A stretch of 15,521 bases of DNA. Source: Campylobacterales bacterium. Its GTDB lineage: Bacteria > Campylobacterota_A > Desulfurellia > JAADFJ01. Positions 1 to 7,382 of the stretch are shown one piece after another (positions within the stretch are counted from its first letter, which is position 1; each line of letters starts with the position of its first letter). Both the position numbers and the translations under genes were made by a program. The stretch covers positions 1 through 15,521 of the forward strand of contig JALWSW010000163.1 of NCBI GenBank assembly GCA_027080125.1, read 5' to 3'. Below the pieces are notes generated by a model. That model saw nothing but the letters and a program-made list of their open reading frames with translations, ran no database searches and was not told the origin of the DNA.

Positions 1-2
1 TT

Positions 3-2093
3 GAAGAGTCGCACCATATTTTAAAATATGGCGACCTGTTTGTCATGCTGAATCGATACGGCAATATAGAGCCGCTGAATCTAACTGATGGTTTATATTA
101 TAAAGACACGAGGTTTTTGTCGAAGCTGGAGCTAAGATTTATCGATGCGCTGCCCCTTTTTCTCAGTTCGGCGGTAAAATCGGACGAAGCTGTTTTGACT
201 GTCGATCTGACCAATCCGGATATCCGTAAAGACGGCAAATTTATACCGAAAGGAAGCATACATCTTTCCAGAAGTAAATTTTTGTTCCGAAACTGCTACT
301 ACGAACGCATAAGGTTGTCAAATTATGGAGCCTCAAAGGTTGCTCTGCCGATACTGTTTTGCTTTGCTGCCGATTTTAAAGATATCTTCGAGGTACGCGG
401 TGCGCAAAGGAAAAGAAGAGGAGAAAGAACCGTTTCGATAGAGAAAGATTCCGTCGAGTTTGTTTACAGCGGATTGGACAAAATTATCCGCAAAACAAAA
501 CTCAAATTTTCTTTAAAACCGGATTATCTGACTTTTGAAAATGCATCATTTTATATAACGTTTGAGCCAAAACAGAGGTTTGAAATTTTTCTTAGTGTTA
601 TCTGCGCTATCAAAGATGATTATGCAGAATTGCCATATAGTTTTGCCTTAAAAGGCGCAAAAGATCACTTTACGGGTTTGAGAAAAACAGAATGCAATAT
701 CGTTACCTCCAATGAGCAATTCAACAGTTGGATAAACCGATCAATGGCAGATATTCATATGATGATTACGAACACATCTTACGGTCTTTATCCTTACGCC
801 GGAATCCCGTGGTTTTCTACGGTTTTCGGGCGAGATGGCATCATTTCAGCTTTTGAATTTCTTTGGATTAATCCGGATGTTGCAAAGGGAGTGCTAAGAT
901 ATCTTGCTAACACTCAAGCCAAAAATTTTTCCGATCTGTTTGATGCAGAACCGGGCAAGATAGTTCATGAAATAAGAAGAGGTGAGATGGCAAACCTGAA
1001 AGAAATTCCGTTCGGAAGATATTACGGAAGCGTTGATGGCACACCGCTTTTTGTGATGCTTGCAGCCTCCTATTATGACAGAACCGGCGATATCGAGTTT
1101 ATAAAATCTATCTGGAATAACATCGAAGCAGCAATTAAATGGATTGATGAGTTTGGAGACATTGACGGTGATGGTTTTATAGAGTACAACGGCAACAGAG
1201 AAGGGCTTATTCAGCAAGGATGGAAGGATTCATCTGATTCGGTATTTTACAAAGACGGCACCCTTGCAAAAGCTCCGATAGCATTATGCGAGGTTCAGGC
1301 GTATGTCTACGGGGCAAAACTCGGCGCTGCGAAATTGGCAAAACTGCTCGGATATTTTAAAAAATCTACCGAGCTTTTCAGAAGCGCAGATAAACTTAAA
1401 AGAAAATTTGAAGATATGTTCTGGACAGATGAGATTTCCACATACGCTCTTGCCTTGGATGGCGACAAAAGGGCTTGCAAGGTTAAGGCATCCAATGCGG
1501 GACATTGTCTTTTTACTGGCATTGCATCAGCTAATCATGCCAAAAAAGTTGCCGATCTGCTTTTGAGCCCGGAACTGTTTTCCGGTTGGGGAATCAGGAC
1601 GCTTGCCAGCAGCGAGAATCGTTACAATCCGATGTCTTATCATAACGGATCAATCTGGCCGCATGATAATGCGTTAATAGCATACGGGCTGGCGCGTTAC
1701 GGCTTTAAAAAGGCGGTTTTAAAAATTTTAAACGGTTTCTATGAGGCGTGCGGTTATTTTAATCTCAAAAGACTGCCCGAACTGTTTTGCGGTTTTGAAA
1801 GGGAATCAGGCAGGGCGCCTACGCTTTATCCGGTTGCCTGTCCCATTCAGGCATGGTCTGCTGCGACTGTATTTATGCTGATACAAGCCGCTCTTGGGCT
1901 ATATATAGATTCTGAAAAATCCTCAATAATTTTTAACAAACCGGTTTTGCCGCATTACTTGAAATGGCTGAAGATAAAAAATTTGAGAATAGGAAACAGG
2001 TCGGCAGATTTATATTTATGGAGATCGGATTCTGATGTGGGAATAAATGTTGTAAACAGACAGGGTAATATTGAGATAATAGTAATTAAGTAG
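3..2093 (+). CDS. Glycogen debranching-type amylo-alpha-1,6-glucosidase, 5'-partial
   Basis: This is a cytoplasmic glycoside hydrolase of the two-domain glycogen debranching type (COG3408-like), expected to cleave alpha-1,6 branches. The first ATG is at 45, but the frame is open to the window edge and the 14 codons before it read like the family's conserved N-terminus (LKYGDLFV, continuing into the GLYYKDTRFLS motif). The true start is therefore outside the window. Counting from that ATG, residues 1 to about 210 form the N-terminal beta domain with the DIFEVRGAQRKRRG signature. From about 220 on is the alpha/alpha barrel, with PWFSTVFGRDG near 255-265, PGKIVHEIRRGE near 303-314, and later SYHNGSIWPHDN and an ERESGRAPTLYP segment. 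The visible length of about 696 residues is normal for the family. The exact natural substrate (glycogen or another glucan) is inferred from the family. No partner gene for glycogen synthesis is visible. Confidence 0.88.
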   Translation, partial: EESHHILKYGDLFVMLNRYGNIEPLNLTDGLYYKDTRFLSKLELRFIDALPLFLSSAVKSDEAVLTVDLTNPDIRKDGKFIPKGSIHLSRSKFLFRNCYYERIRLSNYGASKVALPILFCFAADFKDIFEVRGAQRKRRGERTVSIEKDSVEFVYSGLDKIIRKTKLKFSLKPDYLTFENASFYITFEPKQRFEIFLSVICAIKDDYAELPYSFALKGAKDHFTGLRKTECNIVTSNEQFNSWINRSMADIHMMITNTSYGLYPYAGIPWFSTVFGRDGIISAFEFLWINPDVAKGVLRYLANTQAKNFSDLFDAEPGKIVHEIRRGEMANLKEIPFGRYYGSVDGTPLFVMLAASYYDRTGDIEFIKSIWNNIEAAIKWIDEFGDIDGDGFIEYNGNREGLIQQGWKDSSDSVFYKDGTLAKAPIALCEVQAYVYGAKLGAAKLAKLLGYFKKSTELFRSADKLKRKFEDMFWTDEISTYALALDGDKRACKVKASNAGHCLFTGIASANHAKKVADLLLSPELFSGWGIRTLASSENRYNPMSYHNGSIWPHDNALIAYGLARYGFKKAVLKILNGFYEACGYFNLKRLPELFCGFERESGRAPTLYPVACPIQAWSAATVFMLIQAALGLYIDSEKSSIIFNKPVLPHYLKWLKIKNLRIGNRSADLYLWRSDSDVGINVVNRQGNIEIIVIK

Positions 2094-2222
2094 GCCAAAT
2101 TTATTTCAACCATAAAGCTGCGATTTCAGCAAAAGCCTTTTAATAAAGAAGACATAATTACACTTTTTGCCTCTCATTGCAGGCAGGGCAAGCAGGCATT
2201 TTTGCCTATAATTGGTATTCAA

Positions 2223-2250
2223 CTGTCTGCTAACAGCTAACTGCCGGCTG
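2223..2250. repeat. Degenerate heptamer tandem repeat
   Basis: Four consecutive 7-base units are visible: CTGTCTG, CTAACAG, CTAACTG and CCGGCTG. They share a C at the first position and a G at the last. The array is short and imperfect, so it may be chance. Similar heptanucleotide arrays are known in intergenic DNA of several bacteria, but no second copy is in this window. Confidence 0.35.
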
Positions 2251-2372
2251 CCGTTGAGATGGCATAGCCATATCTTGCAGTAACGAATTATCCTGTTCTA
2301 AAAAATTTTGCGGCAATAAGCAATATTAACAATATACATTCCGCTAATGCTTTATAATATTTAGGATAATGC

Positions 2373-2401
2373 TTGACATTGTCTATATGTTTTATAATAA
2401 T
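2373..2401 (+). promoter_or_regulatory. Candidate sigma70 promoter for the sensor kinase
   Basis: A perfect TTGACA lies at 2373-2378. The perfect TATAAT at 2393-2398 is only 14 bases further on, which is too close. The overlapping TAATAA (2395-2400, 16-base spacer) or AATAAT (2396-2401, 17-base spacer) is a better-placed -10. The GTG start of the kinase follows at 2430. Confidence 0.5.
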
Positions 2402-2429
2402 GGGGTAGTTTATTTTAAGAGGATCTAAC

Positions 2430-3491
2430 GTGCGTTTTATTCTTTTTTTGATTTTTATTCTTTTTACGGTTGTCACACCTGTAAGGGCAAGCGCGCATCT
2501 GCAAAAGGTTTCGATTGCTTTGAAATGGAAACACAGCTTTCAATTTGCAGGATACTATGCTGCTATAGAACAAGGATATTACAAAGATGAAGGAATAGAT
2601 GTCAAGCTTATACCTTATGATTTTAAAACAAACTATATTGATAGAGTTCTTGACGGAAAAGCACAGTATGGTACAAGCGACAGTTCGCTTGTCCTTGAAT
2701 ATTTAAGGGGGAAACCGATAGTTCTTGTCAGTCAAATTTTTCAGCATTCACCGCTTGTTTTTATCGCAAAACAAAAAACAGGTATCATAAGCCCTTATGA
2801 AATGATAGGAAAAAAAGTTGCTTATATTTCTGAAAATGAAAGCAGTGCTTCGCTGACTGCAATGCTAATTGAAACTATAGGCAGCTTAAAAAAGATCAAT
2901 ATCTTACCCTATACAAACCATACTTTGTCAGATTTTCTCAATGACAAAATAGATGTTATATCTACATACAGCACAACTCTTCCTACACCCAAAGAACTTA
3001 AAGGAAGGTCTATCAATATAATATCTCCTCAGAATTATGGTATAGATTTTTATGGGGATAATCTTTTTACCACAAAAAAAGAGGCGACTCTACATCCGGA
3101 CAGAGTTAAAAAGATAAGAGATGCAACGATAAAAGGGTGGAAATATGCTCTGAATCATCCTGATGAAATTATCAAACTTATTAAATCAAAATATCATTCC
3201 AGACAATCCTACGATCAACTTTTTAAAGAATATCGGGGAACCAAAAAAATGATACTTCCGAATATAGTTCCGATAGGTTATACAGATCCCAGCAGATTTG
3301 AAGGGCTGGTAAAGATATATAAAGAGCTTGGTTACTCATTTAAAAATCGTTCTTTAGATGACTTTTTCTTTGCTATCAACACAAAACATCAAGGGTTACT
3401 GAACTTAAATGTCAAAGAGAGAATGTGGCTAAAAAAACATAAAGTTTTTAAATGTTATCTCTTTAAACTTCCCTCCGCTTACTATAAATGA
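2430..3491 (+). CDS. NMT1/THI5-type periplasmic sensor part of a frameshifted hybrid histidine kinase (5' fragment)
   Basis: The start is GTG at 2430, six bases after AAGAGGA (2417-2423). Residues 1-22 are a hydrophobic signal peptide with a likely cut after ASA. Residues about 25-320 match the NMT1/THI5-like solute-binding fold: WKHSFQFAGYYAAIEQGYY near 33, then GTSDSSLVLEY and the QHSPLVF segment. Free proteins of this family bind pyrimidine thiamine precursors or sulfonates, and fused ones act as periplasmic ligand sensors; the ligand here is unknown. Native homology ends at about residue 340 (WLKKHKVF). The last 13 residues before TGA at 3489-3491 are out-of-frame read-through. One base removed near 3447-3450 joins this frame to the rest of the kinase and restores a 1103-residue protein. 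It is either a disrupted gene or a sequencing error. Confidence 0.8.
   Translation: MRFILFLIFILFTVVTPVRASAHLQKVSIALKWKHSFQFAGYYAAIEQGYYKDEGIDVKLIPYDFKTNYIDRVLDGKAQYGTSDSSLVLEYLRGKPIVLVSQIFQHSPLVFIAKQKTGIISPYEMIGKKVAYISENESSASLTAMLIETIGSLKKINILPYTNHTLSDFLNDKIDVISTYSTTLPTPKELKGRSINIISPQNYGIDFYGDNLFTTKKEATLHPDRVKKIRDATIKGWKYALNHPDEIIKLIKSKYHSRQSYDQLFKEYRGTKKMILPNIVPIGYTDPSRFEGLVKIYKELGYSFKNRSLDDFFFAINTKHQGLLNLNVKERMWLKKHKVFKCYLFKLPSAYYK
3444..3452 (+). other. Single-base frameshift site splitting the sensor kinase
   Basis: The bases GTTTTTAAA contain T5 followed by A3. Upstream the protein reads in the frame of 2430 and ends WLKKHKVF. From 3451 the frame of 3517 reads NVISLNFPPLTIND and then GKLLGMGRDYLDII, the normal opening of a second solute-binding domain. 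Skipping one base joins the two parts without loss. An A7 tract at 3431-3437 is a less good alternative junction. Confidence 0.8.
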
Positions 3492-5742
3492 CACAAAAAG
3501 CGGTAAATTACTTGGTATGGGGCGAGACTATCTTGATATCATCTCTAAAAAACTTGGCATAAAATTTCACTATGAGTTTGCGAACTCTTTAAAAGGTATC
3601 ATAAAAAAGATACAAGAGGGCAAAGCAGATATATATCCTTTGCTTCGCAAAAACAAAATATATGCAAATCTGGTAAAAAATACCCATACCCTTTTTAAAG
3701 AATATAATCTTGTTGTAAATCATATCAATGATCCTTTTATCGATAATATTTCGCAGCTAAAATATAAAAAAGTAGCTATCCGTAGATACTCTTCACTTAT
3801 CAAAATATTAGGAAAACGTTATCCAAGTATAATATTTGTCCCTGTTGATTCTACATCACAGCTTCTCGAAATGGTTAAAAATCATCAAGCAGATGATGCC
3901 ATAGCTCCTGTGCCTGCAATATATTACACTATAAGGCATAACCAATACTCTAAGTTAAAAGTTGCGGGAAGACTACCTTTTATCTCATTTTTTACAGTGG
4001 GTTTAAATGCAAAACTTCCTCAGGAAGCCTTATCGGCTTTCAACAAAGCAATTGATTCAATTTCACAAAAAGAGCGAAATGATATATACAACAAATGGGT
4101 TGCTTCCCGACTTGTTACAAAACCGGATTACACGTTTGTTTATGAGATAATAGCAATTTTACTTCTGGTGATGCTTTCACTGATCATCTTTAACCGTTTT
4201 ATGGCAAGTGAAATTAAGAAGAGAGAAAAAATTCAGAAAGAGTTGGTAAGAGCAAGAGAGAAAGCAGATGATGCAAATAGGGCAAAGTCCGAATTTATAG
4301 CCAATATAAGCCATGAAATACGAACTCCTATGAATGCAGTTGTAGGATTTGCGGAACTCCTGGAAAATACGAAATTGGATATGAAGCAAAACAGTTATCT
4401 TATATCTATAAAATCAGGAATTAACGCCCTTTTGAAGATTATAAGTGATATTCTGGATATTTCTAAAATTGAAGCGGGAAAGATGAATCTGGAATATGAA
4501 GCCGTCAACCTTTCTTTGTTATTAGAAGAAGTTGAGGCGCTTTTTGCCCATGAGATAGAAAAAAAGGGGCTTGAATTTAGAATTGTTATTCCCGGGGATC
4601 TTCCGTATTCATTTGTGCTGGATTCTGCGCGAATTCGTCAAATTCTTTTTAATCTGGTTGGAAATGCCATCAAATTTACAGATCATGGATATATTTATGT
4701 CATCGTAGAGCAGCATATCACAAATATTGATGAACATGCAAGCAAGATCGATTTGGCTATAAAGGTTAAAGACAGTGGTGCGGGCATCTCTGAAAAGGAT
4801 CAAAAACTTATTTTTGATAAATTCATTCAAAAAACAAATCAGAGTTATAAAAAATACGGTGGCACAGGTTTAGGGTTAAATATCTGTAAAAAACTTGCCA
4901 ACATGATGAATGGCGACATCTCCGTAGAGAGCGAACTTGGCAAAGGCTCTGTTTTTACTCTTTATCTACGTGATGTAACAGTAAGCTCTGTTGTAAAAAG
5001 TGCCCCTGCTTTATATGATGAAGATGTTGTTTTTGAGCAGACCAAAGTGCTGATTGTTGATGATATTTTAGAAAATCGTATTTTGCTGAAAGAGCAGTTT
5101 AAAGATACAAAACTTCTTTTTCTTGAAGCTGAAAACGGGAAAGAGGCAATTGAAAAAGCTGTCAGAGAGCAACCTGATCTTATACTTATGGATACAAAGA
5201 TGCCTGTTATGGATGGATTTGAAGCAGGAGATAAGATAAAGTCTGATCCAAGAACAAGCCATATTCCCATTATTGCACTTACAGCATTTATTTCCGATGC
5301 CGATAAAGTCAAAAATGGTCTCTGTTTTGATCTTCTTTTGCGCAAGCCAGCGCGAAAAAAGGAAATAGTAACCGCTTTTACAAGGTTTCTTCCTCATGAA
5401 GCTTTTAATGAACCTTCAGAGAAAAATGCCAAAATAGAATCAAAAAATTTCGAAGTAAAAATTGATAAAAAAAATCTGAAAAACCTCTTGAAAGATATAG
5501 AAATGAATATAACACCGATTTATGAGAAAGCGCAAAAATACGGCTCATTTGATACTATTAAAAAGTTTAGCAATTCTTTGGAGATAGCCGCTGTTAAATA
5601 TGGATGCGATCAGCTTGCAATGTATGCGCGGGAATTAAATCAATTTGTTTTGGTTTTTGATGTTAATGGAATAGAAACAAAGATGGCAGAATACAAAGAT
5701 ATAATCGGCTCTATTGGCAGTGACAATGAGCAGAAAATTTAA
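3451..5742 (+). CDS. Hybrid histidine kinase, 3' fragment (SBP_bac_3-like, TM, HisKA, HATPase, receiver, Hpt-like)
   Basis: The first in-frame ATG is at 3517, but homology begins at 3451, so that ATG is internal and this is the rest of the kinase begun at 2430. Counting from the ATG at 3517: residues 1-200 are a second periplasmic solute-binding domain; 207-227 are one membrane helix; 232-258 a coiled linker. HisKA follows with the phospho-acceptor His266 (FIANISHEIRTPMN). HATPase_c has an N box (NLVGNAIKF, 379-387), DSGAGIS (419-425) and GGTGLGL (448-454). The receiver has D515/D516, phospho-acceptor D559 and K610. The final 95 residues are helical and resemble an Hpt domain with Asn686 where the phosphorylated His should be. 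The catalytic modules look intact, so the kinase would work if the frame is continuous. It lies at the inner membrane and overlaps the HD-GYP gene, its likely partner. Confidence 0.85.
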   Translation, partial: NVISLNFPPLTINDTKSGKLLGMGRDYLDIISKKLGIKFHYEFANSLKGIIKKIQEGKADIYPLLRKNKIYANLVKNTHTLFKEYNLVVNHINDPFIDNISQLKYKKVAIRRYSSLIKILGKRYPSIIFVPVDSTSQLLEMVKNHQADDAIAPVPAIYYTIRHNQYSKLKVAGRLPFISFFTVGLNAKLPQEALSAFNKAIDSISQKERNDIYNKWVASRLVTKPDYTFVYEIIAILLLVMLSLIIFNRFMASEIKKREKIQKELVRAREKADDANRAKSEFIANISHEIRTPMNAVVGFAELLENTKLDMKQNSYLISIKSGINALLKIISDILDISKIEAGKMNLEYEAVNLSLLLEEVEALFAHEIEKKGLEFRIVIPGDLPYSFVLDSARIRQILFNLVGNAIKFTDHGYIYVIVEQHITNIDEHASKIDLAIKVKDSGAGISEKDQKLIFDKFIQKTNQSYKKYGGTGLGLNICKKLANMMNGDISVESELGKGSVFTLYLRDVTVSSVVKSAPALYDEDVVFEQTKVLIVDDILENRILLKEQFKDTKLLFLEAENGKEAIEKAVREQPDLILMDTKMPVMDGFEAGDKIKSDPRTSHIPIIALTAFISDADKVKNGLCFDLLLRKPARKKEIVTAFTRFLPHEAFNEPSEKNAKIESKNFEVKIDKKNLKNLLKDIEMNITPIYEKAQKYGSFDTIKKFSNSLEIAAVKYGCDQLAMYARELNQFVLVFDVNGIETKMAEYKDIIGSIGSDNEQKI

Positions 5743-6748
5743 GATTCTTATCGTAGATGATAATCCTAAAAATATTCAGGTTCTTGCCCTGATTTTGCAG
5801 CAAGAGGGATATGATCTTGCATTTGCAACAAGCGGAGAAAAGGCTTTGAAGATTGCCTCAGAGGTGCATATTGATTTGATTTTGTTGGATGTTATGATGC
5901 CCGGTAAAGATGGATTTGAGACTTGTAAGGAGCTTAAAAACAGTCTGAAAACCTCAAAAATACCGGTTATATTTTTAACGGCACTTAGCGATAAAGAGAA
6001 TATAATAAAGGGTTTTTCAATCGGTGGAATCGATTATGTGACAAAGCCATTCAATACCAAAGAGTTGCTTATTCGCGTTAAAACTCACCTTCAATTAAAA
6101 GATTATGAGAATAATCTTGAATATAAAGTTCACGAGTTAACCAAGGAAATAGAAGCTACGCAAAGAGAAATTATATTTATAATGGGTGCTATAATCGAAA
6201 GCAGATCAAAAGAAACAAGCAATCATGTCAAAAGAGTGGCGGAGTATTCAAAGCTTTTGGCACTGCTTTACAGCTTGCCTTTTGAAGAAGCAGAGTTGCT
6301 GAGAGAAGCGTCTCCCATGCATGATATCGGCAAAGTAGGTATTCCGGATGCCATATTAAACAAATCGGAAAAGTTAACTTCGCGCGAGTGGGAGATCATC
6401 AAAACACATGCAGAGCTAGGCTATGATATACTTAAATATTCGCAAAGAAGCATATTAAAAGTCGCATCTATTGTAGCATTTGAGCATCATGAAAAATGGG
6501 ATGGAAGCGGATATCCTCGGGGATTATCAGGCGAAAATATCCATATATATGGCAGAATTACAGCTTTGGCGGATGTGTTTGATGCGCTTGGTTCAAAGCG
6601 TATCTATAAAGATGCATGGCCTATGGATAAAATCTTAAAATATATACGAAATCAGAGCGGAAAACATTTTGAACCAAAACTTGTGAAGCTTTTTAACGAA
6701 AATCTTGATGAATTTTTGAGGATCAGAAGTAGGCTGAAAGATATGTAA
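5726..6748 (+). CDS. Receiver/HD-GYP response regulator, probable cyclic di-GMP phosphodiesterase
   Basis: This is a 340-residue RpfG-type protein: a receiver domain joined by a short coiled segment to an HD-GYP domain that in characterised members hydrolyses cyclic di-GMP. I chose ATG at 5726 because the receiver strand (FKILIVDD) begins at once; a TTG at 5714 is also open. Receiver residues are D11/D12, phospho-acceptor D55 (LILLDVMMPG) and K107. The HD-GYP domain has H167, the HD pair H199-D200 (MHDIGKVGIPD), H254-H255 and the GYP-type loop DGSGYP near 259-264. All diagnostic metal ligands that I can identify are present, so it should be active. The start overlaps the kinase end by 17 bases, which suggests one transcript and coupled translation. 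I infer that the kinase phosphorylates D55 to control cyclic di-GMP turnover. Confidence 0.88.
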   Translation: MSRKFKILIVDDNPKNIQVLALILQQEGYDLAFATSGEKALKIASEVHIDLILLDVMMPGKDGFETCKELKNSLKTSKIPVIFLTALSDKENIIKGFSIGGIDYVTKPFNTKELLIRVKTHLQLKDYENNLEYKVHELTKEIEATQREIIFIMGAIIESRSKETSNHVKRVAEYSKLLALLYSLPFEEAELLREASPMHDIGKVGIPDAILNKSEKLTSREWEIIKTHAELGYDILKYSQRSILKVASIVAFEHHEKWDGSGYPRGLSGENIHIYGRITALADVFDALGSKRIYKDAWPMDKILKYIRNQSGKHFEPKLVKLFNENLDEFLRIRSRLKDM

Positions 6749-6800
6749 GCTTGAATTTAATAAATATTTTTCCTGATTCTTTATACAAATAGATTTTAGC

Positions 6801-6810
6801 AAAACGTTTT
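6801..6810. promoter_or_regulatory. Perfect 10-base palindrome upstream of the mobB promoter
   Basis: AAAACGTTTT is a perfect palindrome seven bases upstream of the -35 box of mobB. It could be an operator half-site pair, but it is short and AT-rich and may be chance. Confidence 0.25.
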
Positions 6811-6816
6811 GGAAAA

Positions 6817-6845
6817 TTGACAGTAAGGGCAATTTATGATATAAA
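6817..6845 (+). promoter_or_regulatory. Sigma70-type promoter of mobB
   Basis: TTGACA at 6817-6822 and TATAAA at 6840-6845 are separated by 17 bases, close to consensus. The mobB ATG follows at 6885 with AGGAG at 6874-6878. This makes mobB a separate transcription unit from the signalling cassette upstream. Confidence 0.75.
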
Positions 6846-6884
6846 ATTAAGACTCAATTAATTTCAAATTATCAGGAGAGAAGC

Positions 6885-7382
6885 ATGAAGCAAACGGTTC
6901 CTATAATTTCTTTCGTTGGATATCATAATTCCGGCAAAACAACTCTGCTTTTAAATGTTATTGATGAGCTTATGGCACAAGGCATATCGGTTGGCGTTAT
7001 CAAACATGATCCTAAGGGAAAGGCAAGGATAGATGAGGGCAAGCATGACAGCTCTCTTTTTTATCGACAAGGAGCAAAAGAGGTTGCGCTAATATCACTA
7101 AATTTCAGCGCAATCAAGATCAGAGGCAATCAGAAATTGAAAAAAATTGTCGCCTTTTTTGATGATGTGGATATTGTACTTGCAGAAGGGTTTAAATCCG
7201 ATTCAAGCGTTTCTAAAATATGGGTTGAAAGCGAAGAGGATCACTTAAACGATCTTTCTGAGATAAATCCGATTATAGCGCTTGTAGGCAACCAGGATTA
7301 CGGCTTCGGTTGTCCCGTTTTCCGAGCAAATCAGGTTGAAGAGCTTGCCGAGCTGATTATAAGTCATGCCAAATTGGCTTAA
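6885..7382 (+). CDS. mobB: Molybdopterin-guanine dinucleotide biosynthesis protein MobB
   Basis: MobB is a small P-loop GTPase that assists MobA when GMP is attached to molybdopterin to form the bis-MGD cofactor of molybdoenzymes. Residues 12-20 are the Walker A loop (GYHNSGKTT). VGVIKHDPKG near 36-45 and DIVLAEGFKS are typical MobB segments. The length of 165 residues is normal. The ATG has AGGAG six bases upstream and a strong promoter in front. The 3' end overlaps by 4 bases with that of mobA on the other strand, so the pair that works together is convergent rather than in one operon. Confidence 0.9.
   Translation: MKQTVPIISFVGYHNSGKTTLLLNVIDELMAQGISVGVIKHDPKGKARIDEGKHDSSLFYRQGAKEVALISLNFSAIKIRGNQKLKKIVAFFDDVDIVLAEGFKSDSSVSKIWVESEEDHLNDLSEINPIIALVGNQDYGFGCPVFRANQVEELAELIISHAKLA

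Larger units (their letters stand above)
2094..2429. other. Intergenic region between debranching enzyme and kinase
   Basis: This 336-base gap has no convincing gene. It holds a degenerate heptamer array (2223-2250), two small perfect hairpins (2194-2207, stem AGGCA/TGCCT with a TTTT loop; 2259-2271, stem ATGGC/GCCAT) and the kinase promoter at its right end. The word TTTTTGCCT occurs twice (2164-2172 and 2199-2207). Neither hairpin is followed by a T-run on the strand that would make it a standard intrinsic terminator. Confidence 0.6.

Noticed and set aside
2194..2207. Hairpin AGGCA-TTTT-TGCCT as a terminator of the debranching enzyme gene
   Set aside because: The stem is only five pairs and no T-run follows it on the plus strand.
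2402..2429. Thiamine pyrophosphate riboswitch before the NMT1-type sensor
   Set aside because: The leader between promoter and GTG is under 30 bases and has no conserved TPP-riboswitch core.
2288..2476. A 62-codon minus-strand frame across the kinase start
   Set aside because: It covers the kinase promoter, ribosome binding site and signal peptide, is rich in Lys and Ile as expected of random AT-rich DNA, and has no family resemblance.
3517..3519. ATG as the start of an independent kinase gene
   Set aside because: Homology extends upstream to 3451 without a signal peptide, and no ribosome binding site precedes it; it is an internal Met of the split gene.
4962..5397. Minus-strand frames of 127 and 109 codons opposite the receiver domain
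   Set aside because: They are shadows of the kinase coding strand; the first is Ser-rich from the complement of Glu, Lys and Arg codons.
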